7,276 nt of DNA from CAYYBZ01 sp964470285 [NCBI: uncultured Oligoflexia bacterium] (GTDB taxonomy: Bacteria > Bdellovibrionota_G > CAYYBZ01): the NCBI GenBank assembly GCA_964470285.1, contig CAYYBZ010000092.1, positions 1 to 7,276 of the forward strand, in the 5' to 3' direction. A program made the translations under genes and the position numbers. The notes below the pieces were generated by a model. It was not told where the DNA came from and did no database searches. It saw only the letters and a program-made list of their open reading frames with translations. Positions 1 to 7,276 of the stretch are shown piece by piece. Position 1 is the stretch's first letter. The number at the start of each line of letters is the position of its first letter.

Positions 1-463
1 AGTTACCGTCAGTGCTCTCCTCTTTTGTAAGATGGCCGTCCTTATCACCGTAAGGAAGAAGGTTTGGAACCAAACCGGCTATGACGGCCGTTACTGAAGA
101 TGCAATTACCCTGTAAACAGGAAACACGAGTCCAAACAAGGAATAAGTAGCAAATATTGAGTCAACTCCGGTAATGGGAGTTGCTATAAGAAAACTGATA
201 ACGGATCCGCGCGATGCTCCGCTTCTTCTTAGTAAGACAGCGGCAGGAATAACACCGCAGGAACACAGAGGAAGAGGTATTCCAAAAATTACCGATTTAA
301 TAACGGACCAGAATCCCTTCTTCCCGAGATGTTTACCGATTGTTTCTATTGAAACAAAAACATGCAGAACTCCCGCAAAGATAAACCCCAATAAAAGATA
401 CGGGCTCATCTCATAGAGCAGCTTCCACGATTCTACGATTATTCCTTTAAATATCTCAATCAT
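1..463 (-). CDS. SO_0444-type (DUF318/ArsP-like) permease, N-terminal part; 3' end beyond window
   Basis: The reading frame starts at ATG 463-461 and stays open for 154 codons to the window edge, so only the N-terminal part is seen. An AGGAG ribosome site (474-478) lies 10 bases upstream. The protein is strongly hydrophobic, with likely membrane segments near residues 17-39, 52-78, 86-108 and 110-137. The family hallmark is visible: a PLPLCSCGVIPAA motif with Cys67 and Cys69 in a membrane-embedded hairpin, then an ATPITGVDS motif at about residues 94-102. These match the permease family annotated as SO_0444-type Cu/Zn efflux transporters, related to ArsP. Family membership is well supported, but the substrate (copper, zinc, arsenic species or other) is inferred from the family only. 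A hydrophilic loop begins near residue 138 (GDKDGHLTKEES), as expected before a second transmembrane half. It lies 107 bases after the AhpD-like gene and has its own promoter-like sequence. Confidence 0.85.
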   Translation of the reverse strand, partial: MIEIFKGIIVESWKLLYEMSPYLLLGFIFAGVLHVFVSIETIGKHLGKKGFWSVIKSVIFGIPLPLCSCGVIPAAVLLRRSGASRGSVISFLIATPITGVDSIFATYSLFGLVFPVYRVIASSVTAVIAGLVPNLLPYGDKDGHLTKEESTDGN

Positions 464-493
464 TTAGTAAGGACTCCTAATTATCAACACGGT

Positions 494-522
494 ATTATCG
501 CACAAGGTTTTATCTATGCCAA
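494..522 (-). promoter_or_regulatory. Sigma70-type promoter for the permease gene
   Basis: On the minus strand, TTGGCA (517-522) and GATAAT (494-499) are separated by exactly 17 bases. Each hexamer matches the bacterial consensus at 5 of 6 positions. The three bases before the -10 box are TGC, which fits an extended -10. The start codon lies about 30 bases downstream, giving a short leader with the AGGAG ribosome site. The permease can therefore probably be transcribed apart from the genes upstream. No clear operator palindrome was seen. Confidence 0.6.
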
Positions 523-570
523 GTGTCCTTTGCCGGAAAAACTTAATTTCCCAGTAATCGTTTGGGTTTA

Positions 571-915
571 TCACTTATTAAGAAGTTCTTCCCAAGACCT
601 AAAGGCTCTTCTGATATGTGGAATTGTTATTGAACCTCCGACAACCAGGCCGACATTTAAGGCCTCTGACAATTCTTCGGTTTTAACGTTCAACTCCCGG
701 CATTTAATTAAATGATACTTTACGCAGTCGTCGCATCTTAGGACAAGAGAAGAAACAAGACCCAGAAGCTCTTTGGTTCCGGCAGGCAATGCTCCGTCTT
801 TATAGGTTTCGGCATCGATATTATAAAACCGCTTCATACTTTTGGGAGCGTATTTGATAACCAGTTCATTTAACTCTTCCCTGTTCTTTTTAAAATCTTT
901 AATATGTTCGTGCAT
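571..915 (-). CDS. AhpD-like carboxymuconolactone decarboxylase family protein
   Basis: A 114-residue helical protein of typical single-domain length for the AhpD/CMD superfamily. The diagnostic motif is present at residues 61-68, CDDCVKYH, with Cys61, Cys64 and His68 in the CxxCxxxH arrangement that AhpD-type proteins use as a redox-active thiol pair with a proton-relay histidine. The conserved glycine-rich stretch (VGLVVGGSITIPHIRRAF, residues 88-105) follows as expected. The start ATG (913-915) has an AGGTG-like ribosome site 4 bases upstream. Proteins of this kind are thiol-dependent peroxidase or disulfide reductase partners. The true lactone decarboxylases usually lack the paired cysteines, so a redox role is more likely here. 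Substrate and electron donor are unknown. It follows the FAH-family gene after 66 bases and may share its transcript. Confidence 0.85.
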   Translation of the reverse strand: MHEHIKDFKKNREELNELVIKYAPKSMKRFYNIDAETYKDGALPAGTKELLGLVSSLVLRCDDCVKYHLIKCRELNVKTEELSEALNVGLVVGGSITIPHIRRAFRSWEELLNK

Positions 916-981
916 CTTTCACCTCTTCATTCTTCTTCCATATTGCTTCGTTGCCAAAGCTCCCGGCAATGAAACACGCCA

Positions 982-1632
982 CTAATCGCGTATCACTTTA
1001 AATTTCAATACGGGTATCCCGCTGATTTCTGCCTCAATCTCATCGGCGTTTGAAACGGGTCCTACGCCTTCAGGAGTACCGCACATTACGATATCACCCG
1101 ATTTTAAAGTCATATATTCTGAAATAAAACTTAATATCTTATACGGAGTGAAAATCATTTTGTTGGTATTGGAATTTTGCTTAAGGTCATTGTTAATCTT
1201 TAATGATATTTGAAGATCGCTTATTTCATTTAAATCCGAGAATTCGCCGATAACGGCCGAGTCATCGAATCCTTTAGCAAGTTCCCACGGATGGCCTTTC
1301 TCTTTTAAGGATTTTTGCTTTTCCCTCAATGTAAAATCTATTCCCACGCTAAAAGCACAGATATGATTTTTTGCCTCGCTTATAGAAACATCCTTGCCCA
1401 CTTTTCCTATTAAAAAGCAAAGCTCAACTTCGTGATGCAGCAGGCCAAGGGATGATGGGATATCAACTTTTGCAGGTGACTGAACCAATGCAGAATTAGG
1501 CTTTAAAAATATGACAGGTTCTTTTGGAATTGATTTATCTCCCATCTCCTTTGAATGGTCAGCATAGTTCTTCCCTACGCAGATTATTTTAGAAGGCAGG
1601 TAAGAAATATCTTTGAATTTAATCGAGTTCAT
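982..1632 (-). CDS. FAHD1-type fumarylacetoacetate hydrolase family protein (acylpyruvase/oxaloacetate decarboxylase-like)
   Basis: Starting at ATG 1630-1632 the protein has 216 residues, the usual size of the FAHD1/YcgM group. An in-frame TTG at 1678-1680 would add 16 residues but has no ribosome site and no family counterpart, so I prefer the ATG, although its own ribosome site is also weak. FAHD1 features are present in order: the catalytic His26-Glu29 pair in NYADHSKEM, metal ligands Glu68 and Glu70 in HHEVEL, Asp99 in GIDFTLRE, the conserved Lys120 in LAKGFD, and the GTPEGVGP loop at 185-192. These residues predict an intact Mg/Mn-dependent enzyme cleaving C-C bonds next to a 2-oxo acid, such as acylpyruvate hydrolysis or oxaloacetate decarboxylation. 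The exact substrate cannot be read from sequence. It lies about 100 bases after the rubrerythrin-like gene and is probably not part of heme synthesis. Confidence 0.87.
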   Translation of the reverse strand: MNSIKFKDISYLPSKIICVGKNYADHSKEMGDKSIPKEPVIFLKPNSALVQSPAKVDIPSSLGLLHHEVELCFLIGKVGKDVSISEAKNHICAFSVGIDFTLREKQKSLKEKGHPWELAKGFDDSAVIGEFSDLNEISDLQISLKINNDLKQNSNTNKMIFTPYKILSFISEYMTLKSGDIVMCGTPEGVGPVSNADEIEAEISGIPVLKFKVIRD

Positions 1633-1733
1633 TTTAAAACTGATTTCATGGGATTGTTTAGTTTCTAAATATTCCCGCAATGTAAGGGAAGGGGTTGATT
1701 TGTTGTTAAGATCCGCCGCAAAAACCCCGGTTT

Positions 1734-2267
1734 TTAACCGCCGGCATAATTAAGCGGATTAAACTGCGAGTTCCACCCTTCGGGATCGGTCATATAGAGT
1801 TTCATATCCTCGAGTATCTCAACATGTTTTTTCTCTTCGAGTATCATCATCTCTATAAAGTCCTTTTCAAGCTGCTCTGTTGCTCTGTGATATTCATTTT
1901 CATAAAACTCTACGGCTTTATGCTCAAAATCCAGACCAAAATCGAGGGCTTCAATGTCGGAAGAGTCCGCCTTAACATGATCATGAACCTTTTCTTTTAA
2001 CTCCCTGAAAAAGCTCTCCAAATCCCTCGGACGAGCCTTTACTTCTTTCCAGCTTTCACTCCAGCCCTTACCTTCTTTGAGAGAGGCATAAATCTTTTTT
2101 ATTCTGCCTACATGAACTATTTCTTCATTTCTTAAGAATTCAAAGATTTCTTTGCCGTGTTCATCATGGCATGAATTCATGGCCTTTTCATAAAAAGTTC
2201 TGCCCTTTTCTTCCATCCCAAGTGCTGTGGAAAGCATCTCTAAAGATAGGTTATTTTCATCTGTCAT
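1734..2267 (-). CDS. Rubrerythrin-like ferritin-fold di-iron protein without rubredoxin domain
   Basis: The chosen start, ATG 2265-2267, gives 177 residues and is preceded by an AGAAAGGA ribosome site. An upstream in-frame start near 2309 would add 14 residues that look like translated leader. Two ferritin-like helix pairs carry the di-iron ligands: Glu19 in MEEKGRTFY, then Glu49 and His52 (ExxH) in the second helix; Glu115 in FEHKAVEFY, then Glu145 and His148 (ExxH) in the fourth. The C-terminus (DPEGWNSQFNPLNYAGG) resembles the conserved tail of COG1633-type erythrins. No CxxC rubredoxin knuckles are present, so an external electron donor would be needed. Such proteins are associated with peroxide reduction or iron handling in anaerobes. 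It is the first gene after the heme operon and probably has its own promoter. Confidence 0.85.
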   Translation of the reverse strand: MTDENNLSLEMLSTALGMEEKGRTFYEKAMNSCHDEHGKEIFEFLRNEEIVHVGRIKKIYASLKEGKGWSESWKEVKARPRDLESFFRELKEKVHDHVKADSSDIEALDFGLDFEHKAVEFYENEYHRATEQLEKDFIEMMILEEKKHVEILEDMKLYMTDPEGWNSQFNPLNYAGG

Positions 2268-2293
2268 ATTTTCCTTTCTGAAAAGTATAGGCA

Positions 2294-2323
2294 AGGTTAC
2301 ACATCTCACCTACCTTATGTCAA
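2294..2323 (-). promoter_or_regulatory. Possible promoter of the rubrerythrin-like gene
   Basis: On the minus strand a perfect -35 hexamer TTGACA lies at 2318-2323, about 50 bases before the start codon. The -10 partner is weak: TAACCT at 18 bases (2294-2299) or GTAACC at 17. A better-looking TATACT (2284-2289) is 28 bases away, too far for a standard promoter. The first 27-bp repeat copy ends only 8 bases upstream of the -35 box, so if the repeat binds a protein it is well placed to influence this promoter. That regulatory link is inference. Confidence 0.35.
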
Positions 2324-2331
2324 GTTAGTTT

Positions 2332-2358
2332 AGCCTGGCGGGTTTTGCGAAAAAAAAG
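2332..2358. repeat. 27-bp direct repeat, copy 1
   Basis: The plus-strand sequence is agcctggcgggttttgcg followed by A8 and G, identical to copy 2 at 2436-2462 (offset 104 bases). Similarity continues beyond the exact match with one 3-base gap and one substitution: copy 1 goes on ctcccctt, copy 2 goes on tatctcccattt. Unlike copy 2, this copy has no complementary arm on its left side, so it may be half of a longer palindromic element. Confidence 0.9.
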
Positions 2359-2406
2359 CTCCCCTTTAGCCTCCCCCCGGTTTGCTTATGGCAATTAAAT
2401 TTAGTC

Positions 2407-2483
2407 ATTGTTTAGAAATGGGAGATACTTTTTTGAGCCTGGCGGGTTTTGCGAAAAAAAAGTATCTCCCATTTCTAAACAAT
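2407..2483. repeat. Perfect 28-bp inverted repeat spanning the end of ahbC
   Basis: Left arm 2407-2434 and right arm 2456-2483 are perfect reverse complements over 28 bases, separated by a 21-base spacer (2435-2455). The right arm contains the last two sense codons (Ile-Val) and the TAG stop of ahbC. RNA from the heme operon would form a very stable hairpin burying the stop codon. No run of U follows the hairpin in the direction of transcription, so it is not a classic intrinsic terminator, although it could protect the 3' end or impede readthrough. Arms this long and without mismatch suggest a recent origin. Confidence 0.92.
2436..2462. repeat. 27-bp direct repeat, copy 2 (loop and inner arm of the palindrome)
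   Basis: Identical to copy 1 at 2332-2358. The GC-rich core (gcctggcgggttttgcg) sits in the loop of the 28-bp inverted repeat, and the A8 tract plus G extend into its right arm. The arrangement is core in the loop with oligo-A/oligo-T inner arms, flanked by ctccc/gggag. Confidence 0.9.
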
Positions 2484-3659
2484 CCCTATCTCCTTGTCCG
2501 TCAGATAGCAGGCCGGGTCAGCTTCCCATATATCACCTGTAACCGCTTCGGCTCTGGCCCTGAAATTACCCCCGCAAATTTCCTTGTACCGGCATTTACC
2601 GCATCTGCCTTTCAGATGTGGATATTTATACTTGAATTTCTGTAATAGTTCTATATCAGTATCCTGCCAAATTTCAGAGAATTTTCTTTCCCTTACATTT
2701 CCGAAGGTTATATGTCTTAAGAACTGATCGGCATATACTTCTCCGGTAAAGTTGACACATCCGATTCCGTTTCCTGAAGAATTCCCTCCGTTCATCTTCA
2801 AAAGTGAATAAACCTCTTTTGCTCTTTTCTCGTCTTCCTTCTTAAGTCTCAGATAAAGATAAACACCGTCACAGTGATTATCGACGGTTAAAACCTCTTT
2901 GGGTTTTCCCTTATCAAAAAGCTGCCTTGTTCTGTTCATGAGAAAATCTACGGTTTTCCTGGACTCTTCTCTTGTCAAATCCTCTTCTATAAGCTGTGAT
3001 CCCCTCCCGGAATAAACAAGATGGTAAAAACAGATTCTTGGAATATTTTCTTCGTCGATAAAATCCATAATTGCCGGAATATCCCTGTAATTATGACGGT
3101 TAATGGTGAATCTGAGTCCTACTTTTATCTCTTCATTTTGACAGTTTCTTATTCCTTCAATCGCTTTTTTAAAAGCTCCCTTATGCTTTCTAAATTCGTC
3201 GTTTGTGTTTTCCATCCCGTCCAGACTTACACCGACATAAGAAAGACCGAATGTCTTTAGCTTTTTGGCAATATCTTTATCTATCAATGTTCCGTTTGTG
3301 GAAAGCACCGCCCTCATTCCCTCATTCCTTGCGGCTTCAATAAGCTTAAAAATATCTTTTCTCATAAGCGGTTCGCCGCCCGAAAAAAGCATCACCGGAG
3401 CCTTGAATGACGCGAGATCCTTTATAAGTTTTATTCCCTCTTCAGTTGTAAGTTCATTTGGATAAGCCTTGCATTCCGATTTGGAATAGCAGTGAATGCA
3501 CTTTAAATTACAGCTTTTTGTAACATTCCATACAACTACGGGTTTTTTGTCTTTTGAAAACTGAAGCAGATGTGAGGGCAATTTGCCTGAATGCCTGCCG
3601 TAGCGAAGCACATCTGATTCTTCTACCGCTTTACAGTATAATTTTGATATTCCTATCAT
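2475..3659 (-). CDS. ahbC: 12,18-didecarboxysiroheme deacetylase AhbC (radical SAM, NirJ-like)
   Basis: This 394-residue radical SAM enzyme should remove the two acetate side chains of 12,18-didecarboxysiroheme, giving Fe-coproporphyrin III. The N-terminal signature (MIGISKLYCKAVEESDVLRY, then LPSHLLQFSKDKKPVVVWN) is characteristic of AhbC and its heme d1 relative NirJ. The radical SAM cluster is bound by Cys50, Cys54 and Cys57 (CNLKCIHC), and the SAM-binding GGEP motif lies at 94-97. A reduced C-terminal SPASM-type region has Cys301, Cys353, Cys356, Cys362 and Cys384, enough for one auxiliary iron-sulfur cluster. Position 311, where a full SPASM motif has a Cys, is Asp (ADQF), as in NirJ-like proteins. 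NirJ is the main alternative, but the neighbouring ahbD and ahbAB favour AhbC. The gene starts 5 bases after ahbAB with only a weak AGGT ribosome site and ends inside the palindrome. Confidence 0.9.
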   Translation of the reverse strand: MIGISKLYCKAVEESDVLRYGRHSGKLPSHLLQFSKDKKPVVVWNVTKSCNLKCIHCYSKSECKAYPNELTTEEGIKLIKDLASFKAPVMLFSGGEPLMRKDIFKLIEAARNEGMRAVLSTNGTLIDKDIAKKLKTFGLSYVGVSLDGMENTNDEFRKHKGAFKKAIEGIRNCQNEEIKVGLRFTINRHNYRDIPAIMDFIDEENIPRICFYHLVYSGRGSQLIEEDLTREESRKTVDFLMNRTRQLFDKGKPKEVLTVDNHCDGVYLYLRLKKEDEKRAKEVYSLLKMNGGNSSGNGIGCVNFTGEVYADQFLRHITFGNVRERKFSEIWQDTDIELLQKFKYKYPHLKGRCGKCRYKEICGGNFRARAEAVTGDIWEADPACYLTDKEIGIV

Positions 3660-3664
3660 AATTT

Positions 3665-4675
3665 TTATTTACCTAAATGCTTAGAATTCCATTTTTCAAG
3701 TTCGGGACTGAAGTATTTAACGCGTTCCTTTTTATATTCTTTCAAACTTTTTAAGACCAGGCTCTGTGTGCCTGAGGCTGTTTCCTTTAGCTGCTTCATA
3801 TTATTCATCAACTTTTCATCGTTTTCGGCATGTATCATTGTATAAAGATTGTACATCCAGTCACTATATGTCTTACGCTTGTAGCAGTGAGTAACAAAAT
3901 CCTTTTTTGCAAATTCGTTTCCCAGTTTATCGGTTTTATCATCAGAAACTTTCCAGACCAAAAGAGCATTTGCATTTATGCCGATTTTTTTATGTCTGAG
4001 CATGGCAGGAAATCTTCTGATAGTCCCGCAATCATAAAGATTATTTACCCGTTTTAAAAATTCATCTTCCGAAATGTTGAGCCTTTTTGCCAGGTCATTA
4101 AAAGGATCTGATCTCAGAGGCAGTCCATTTTGAAGTACTATAACGATATCCCTTATTATTTCTTCTGATAAATCGGATTTTATTATTTCCCGTTTTTCAT
4201 TCTTGATTTCAGTTTCATCTTTTGTCTTATCCAGCTTAAAAGCTACTCTTATCTTGTACATTCTTTCCTTTGGCAAATCTAAAATTCTTTTAACACCGTC
4301 CTGTTTTGCAAAAACAGAAACAGTGTCCTCGAAGGAAACATCTTTTGGTAATGTAAGCGTAAACCAAAGATTGAAACTGCTTTCTCTTTTATAATTGTGG
4401 CTAACTCCAGGGTGTTCATTGATAAACATTACAATCTTATCAATTCTTGATTCATCAATTTCACATGCGACCAGGGTCGATTCATATCCCAAAGCACTGC
4501 TTTCAAAAACAGGTGCAATTTCCCGGATTATTTCGTCATCCTTGAGTTTTTTAATAACCAGGATCAGATCTTCTTCAGTGCTTCTAAGCTCATCGGCCAG
4601 CTTTGCAAATGGCCTTTTAATAAGAGGTATACCCTTTTGAAGAAGCGTCAGAGTTTTGTTGATAAATTCCTGCAC
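3665..4675 (-). CDS. ahbAB: Siroheme decarboxylase, fused AhbA-AhbB
   Basis: The 336-residue protein contains two copies of the Lrp/AsnC-like siroheme decarboxylase module, which usually occurs as separate AhbA and AhbB subunits of about 150-170 residues. Together they convert siroheme to 12,18-didecarboxysiroheme. Module 1 (about 1-148) has a winged-helix part (GIPLIKRPFAKLADEL), then HPGVSHNYKR (88-97) and FNLWFTL. A charged linker runs from about 149 to 168. Module 2 (about 169-336) has GLPLRSDPFNDLAKRL, IRRFPAMLRHKKIGINANAL, then VTHCYKR (261-267) and YNLYTMIHA. The HNYKR and HCYKR segments are the equivalent active-site histidine-tyrosine regions. The start is GTG 4673-4675, which shares one base with the hemL stop (TAGTG). 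A strong AAGGAGG site (4686-4692) lies 10 bases upstream. NirDL of heme d1 synthesis is also fused, but the gene context favours the AHB role. Confidence 0.88.
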   Translation of the reverse strand: MQEFINKTLTLLQKGIPLIKRPFAKLADELRSTEEDLILVIKKLKDDEIIREIAPVFESSALGYESTLVACEIDESRIDKIVMFINEHPGVSHNYKRESSFNLWFTLTLPKDVSFEDTVSVFAKQDGVKRILDLPKERMYKIRVAFKLDKTKDETEIKNEKREIIKSDLSEEIIRDIVIVLQNGLPLRSDPFNDLAKRLNISEDEFLKRVNNLYDCGTIRRFPAMLRHKKIGINANALLVWKVSDDKTDKLGNEFAKKDFVTHCYKRKTYSDWMYNLYTMIHAENDEKLMNNMKQLKETASGTQSLVLKSLKEYKKERVKYFSPELEKWNSKHLGK

Positions 4676-5941
4676 TATTTAAAAACCTCCTTAAGCGATT
4701 CCTTAACCGCCTTAACAGTGTAATTTATCTCTTTGTCCGTGTGTGCCGTAGAAACGAAGCATGTTTCGAATTGCGACGGCGGAAAGTAAATTCCCTTTTC
4801 CAAAAGTTTGTTAAAAAATAAGGCGTACTTATCGCCGTCACACGCCTTCATCTTATTCCAGTTAGTCGGAATCTCATCATTAAAAAAAAGGCAAAACATC
4901 GAAGAGATGAAGTGAGCGGAAAGCGCATAATTATCTTCTTTGGAATAAAATTGTGAAACCAGACGTTGCGTCTTTTTCCTTAGGTCATCGTATGGATTTT
5001 CACTAATGAGCTTTTTAAGAGTTGTCGCCCCTGCGGCCATTGCCAGAGGGTTTCCCGAGAGTGTTCCGGCTTGATACACATCTCCGGAGGGAGAAACCAT
5101 AGACATTATATCCGTTCTTCCTCCGTAAGCTCCTACAGGTAAACCCCCACCTATAATTTTGCCTAAAACCGTAATATCGGGTTTTACATCGGGAAAAGCC
5201 CCCTGATATCCGCCCGGAGAAACCCTAAATCCGGTAATGACTTCGTCATAAATCAGCAACGTACCGTATTTTTTGGAAATGTCCCCGAGTGTTTCAAGAA
5301 AACCTTCGGCCGGTTTAATCATGGCCATATTTGCAGCAATCGGCTCCACTATTACCGCTGCTATCTCGTTTCCCTTTTGTTCAAATATTTTCTTAACTCC
5401 TTCAATATCGTTATACTCGCAGAGCAGTGTTTTCTTAACCATGTCCTGAGATACGCCCGGACTTGAAGGAGCTCCAAGCGTTGCCAAGCCCGAGCCTGCC
5501 TGAACCAAGAAAGCGTCGAGATGACCGTGATAATTCCCTGTGAACTTTAAAACACTGTCTCTTTTTGTAAAAGCCCTGGCCAATCTGACGGCACTCATAA
5601 CGGCTTCGGTACCCGAATTGACCATTCTTACCTTTTCTATTGAAGGAACGCTTTCACAGATAAGTTTAGCAAGTTCAATCTCCCACTTGTTGGGGGCTCC
5701 GAAGCTGGTTCCGTCTTTCATTACCGAATTTAGCACTTTTAAAACTTCATCATGGGCATGACCTAAAATCATGGGCCCCCATGAGCAGCAGTAATCTATG
5801 TATTCCTTACCCTCTTCATCATATATGTAAGGTCCTTTCGCCCTTTTTATAAATTTGGGGGTCCCTCCCACGGCCTTAAAAGCTCTAACCGGTGAGTTAA
5901 CTCCACCGGGCATATATTTTTGTGCCTGTTCAAAAAGTTCT

Positions 5942-5955
<14 letters not shown>
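4675..5955 (-). CDS. hemL: Glutamate-1-semialdehyde 2,1-aminomutase
   Basis: HemL converts glutamate-1-semialdehyde to 5-aminolevulinate, the last step of the C5 pathway that feeds HemB. From ATG 5953-5955 the product has 426 residues, the standard length. A fold-type I PLP aminotransferase pattern is clear: the N-terminal MPGGVNSPVRAFKAVGG signature (15-31), the cofactor phosphate region VNSGTEA (112-118), NYHGH (141-145), Asp237 in YDEVITGFR, the Schiff-base Lys266 in LGKIIGGGLPVGAYGG, and GTLSGNPLAMAAG (297-309). An upstream in-frame start near 6021 would add 22 residues lying inside ahbD and unlike the family. The chosen ATG has a GAGGA ribosome site (5962-5966) inside the ahbD coding region. 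The gene overlaps the ahbD end by 14 bases, which points to coupled translation. Confidence 0.97.

Positions 5956-7276
<1,321 letters not shown>

Noticed and set aside
174-416. Plus-strand reading frame of 80 codons near the left edge
   Set aside because: The opposite strand encodes a clear permease with the conserved CSCGV and ATPITGVDS motifs, so this frame is its antisense shadow.
944-980. Small hairpin ttgcc...ggcaa between the FAH-family and AhpD-like genes
   Set aside because: It has only five pairs with a nine-base loop and no U-tract, which is within chance expectation.
1633-1680. Extended N-terminus of the FAH-family gene from TTG 1678-1680
   Set aside because: It has no ribosome site, and the added 16 residues lie outside the normal FAHD1 length. 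ATG at 1630-1632 fits the family better.
1720-1735. Possible terminator after the rubrerythrin-like gene (aaaaaccccggttttt)
   Set aside because: The stem is short, mostly A-T, overlaps the stop codon and has no separate U-run after it. Too weak to list as a terminator.
2332-2462. CRISPR-like or attC-like reading of the 27-bp repeat pair
   Set aside because: There are only two copies, the spacing is 77 bases between repeats with one copy embedded in a palindrome, and no cas genes, integrase or attC core sites are present.
2382-2645. Plus-strand reading frame of 87 codons across the palindrome and the end of ahbC
   Set aside because: It is antisense to the well-supported ahbC C-terminus, resembles no family I know, and includes the repeat sequence. 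It is best read as a shadow frame.
2475-4675. Heme d1 synthesis (NirJ and NirDL) as the function of these two genes
   Set aside because: The neighbouring gene is a good AhbD, and no nirS, nirF, nirE or nirN-like gene is in the window. The AHB heme route explains the set better, though genes outside the window could change this.

Overview
The window reads as bacterial DNA of fairly low to middling GC. Every gene I can support lies on the minus strand, so transcription runs from high to low coordinates. The core is a tightly packed tetrapyrrole operon for the alternative, siroheme-dependent (AHB) route to heme. This route is known from sulfate-reducing bacteria, many archaea and other anaerobes. 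Together with a rubrerythrin-like di-iron protein, it suggests an anaerobic or microaerophilic bacterium, for example of a Desulfobacterota- or Nitrospirota-like lineage. That placement is inference. Bacterial-type promoters and Shine-Dalgarno sites argue against an archaeon.

Right part (7276 down to 2475): the end of hemB, then ahbD (heme b synthase), hemL, a fused ahbA-ahbB (siroheme decarboxylase) and ahbC (12,18-didecarboxysiroheme deacetylase). The first four genes overlap by 1 to 14 bases and ahbC follows after 5 bases, so this looks like one translationally coupled transcript. HemL makes 5-aminolevulinate and HemB condenses it to porphobilinogen. After siroheme is made by enzymes encoded outside the window, AhbAB removes two carboxylates, AhbC removes the two acetate groups to give Fe-coproporphyrin III, and AhbD decarboxylates the two propionates to vinyls to give heme b. 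No uroporphyrinogen- or protoporphyrin-route gene is in view.

Junction (2474 to 2268): an unusual 207-base non-coding stretch. It holds a perfect 28-bp inverted repeat that takes in the last two codons and the stop of ahbC, and a 27-bp exact direct repeat whose second copy forms the loop and part of one arm of that palindrome. It probably also holds the promoter of the next gene.

Left part (2267 down to 1): a rubrerythrin-like ferritin-fold protein, a FAHD1-type fumarylacetoacetate hydrolase family enzyme, a small AhpD/carboxymuconolactone decarboxylase-like protein with an intact CxxCxxxH motif, and the N-terminal 154 residues of an SO_0444-type permease that runs off the window and has a good sigma70-type promoter of its own. 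These look like accessory stress, metabolic and metal-handling genes rather than part of the heme pathway.
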